A DNA stretch of 64,000 bases from the NCBI GenBank assembly GCA_035048485.1, contig CM068585.1, forward strand, positions 58,841,618 through 58,905,617, given 5' to 3'. The notes beneath the pieces are model-generated. The model worked only from the letters and a program-made list of their open reading frames with translations. It was not told the DNA's origin and searched no databases. Below are positions 63,425 to 64,000 of the stretch, piece by piece (within the stretch, counting starts at the first letter, position 1; each line of letters opens with the position of its first letter). Both the position numbers and the translations under genes were made by a program. This DNA is from Pteria penguin (taxonomy: Eukaryota > Mollusca > Bivalvia > Pterioida > Pteriidae).

Positions 63425-63600
63425 AGGAGAAGCCTTGATGTACCTGAGCGCTTGGTTTGCGGTACAGACGATCCGGGTTCGATTCCCTGGTATAAGCCAC
63501 TATCTTTATATGTTCGTTACGGCTTGTTTCCATGGCGCGATTTGACCGAAACATCGCTGAGACGATGTAAAAGTTCTAATCAACCTACTAACTATATAAA
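63425..63600 (+). mobile_element. tRNA-derived SINE of a second type, or SINE head
   Basis: A tRNA-like head with 'ACCTGAGCGCTTGGTTTGCGG' and B-box 'GGGTTCGATTCCC' is followed by a body unlike the SINE at 10905 ('TTGTTTCCATGGCGCGATTTG', 'GAAACATCGCTGAGACGATG', 'TAAAAGTTCTAATCAACC'). No cloverleaf acceptor stem is evident, so it is not called a tRNA gene. Confidence 0.6.
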
Positions 63601-63782
63601 CAATCTATGAAGCATGTTTTATTGCATTGTGATTTAAATATATATAATCTTGTTTTATTGTATCAGGTTCTTAGGAATTGTAATAAATGTGGTGTTGCAT
63701 TTTGTCTGATGTAAAGTTTTATATTGACAAATGACTGTTGTTGTTGTTACCTGACTGGCATAATGCTTCATGATTTTGCCCT

Positions 63783-64000
63783 ATGCTACAGACCCTTCCC
63801 CCACCCCACCCGACCATCGGAGCAAAGAGGGATCTTCTATGTTCCATAGCATACCGTGACACGGGGCCTCGGTTTATCCTCTCCTCCGAAACAATGAGGG
63901 ATCTTCTATGTGCCATAGTATACCGTGACACGGGGCCTCACTCATTCGAAACAGTGAGGGATCTTCTCCGAGCCATAGAATACCGTGTATTGGGACCTCG
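63783..64000 (-). repeat. Tandemly amplified SINE core (reverse orientation), at least three copies, running off the window
   Basis: GAGGGATCTTCT recurs at 63827, 63896 and 63956 (spacing 69 and 60 bp). On the minus strand each unit reads 'GAGGCCCCGTGTCACGGTAT', 'TATGGCACATAGAAGATCCC', 'TCATTGTTTCG', which aligns with the core of the SINE at 10905 ('GAGGTCCCGTATCACGGTAG', 'GTGGCACGTTAAAGATCTCTC', 'ACTGCTTCG'). Confidence 0.85.

Noticed and set aside
63425..63500. A genuine tRNA gene at the B-box GGGTTCGATTCCC
   Set aside because: No convincing acceptor stem or anticodon arm could be drawn, and the sequence continues into a SINE-like body.

Overview
This is nuclear DNA from an animal. Genes are split by GT-AG introns, and most of the sequence is non-coding and densely packed with minisatellites, SINEs and terminal-inverted-repeat elements. 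The repeats point to a lophotrochozoan, most likely a bivalve mollusc: tRNA-headed SINEs with a conserved core resembling the Nin-DC type and an AATC-rich tail, long arrays built on a 'GACCTTGACCTTGAA' motif, Pearl-like elements with internal tandem arrays, and short elements with CAGTGGYGGATC ends. This assignment comes from recognition alone, not a database search.

Genes from left to right. (1) 228-371 (+): last coding exon of a short-chain dehydrogenase resembling DHRS11. (2) 3324-4511 (-): an intronless 395-aa charged protein I do not recognise. (3) 5776-7407 (-): a secreted or membrane-tethered leucine-rich-repeat protein whose ATG lies exactly at a splice acceptor. (4) 20915-27897 (-): a complete six-exon type II (OLAH-like) thioesterase of 253 aa with the Ser-Asp-His triad. 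(5) 28668-37015 (+): a ten-exon DELE1 homologue of 618 aa with a mitochondrial-type N-terminus and Sel1 repeats. (6) 38653-56124 (-): a complete eight-exon RFC3 (clamp-loader subunit) of 354 aa. (7) 59768-62205 (+): a two-exon type I membrane protein with a Ser/Thr-rich stalk. The exon phases of the three multi-exon models (4, 5, 6) close exactly. The thioesterase and DELE1 genes are head to head, with GTCACGTGAC between them; DELE1 and RFC3 converge.

Between genes 3 and 4 (about 7.4-20 kb) lies a near-continuous run of unrelated minisatellites, including an array of about 50 copies of a 43-bp unit with 12- and 14-unit higher-order duplications, and a satellite that decays outwards from its centre. 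RFC3 intron 1 holds a nested set of inverted-repeat elements, one inserted with a clear 8-bp target duplication. A broken reverse transcriptase lies upstream of RFC3 at about 57.05-57.48 kb.

The most unusual signal is a class of intronic tandem repeats seeded by exon-intron junctions. In RFC3 intron 3, a 41-bp unit carries the end of exon 3 plus its 5' splice site, giving nine evenly spaced GTAGGT copies behind the real donor. Further away, 11 identical copies have lost the GT. DELE1 intron 2 shows the same pattern with a ~22-bp unit. An array in the intron of the type I membrane gene also consists of donor-like motifs. Separately, two SINE copies have had their core tandemly amplified.
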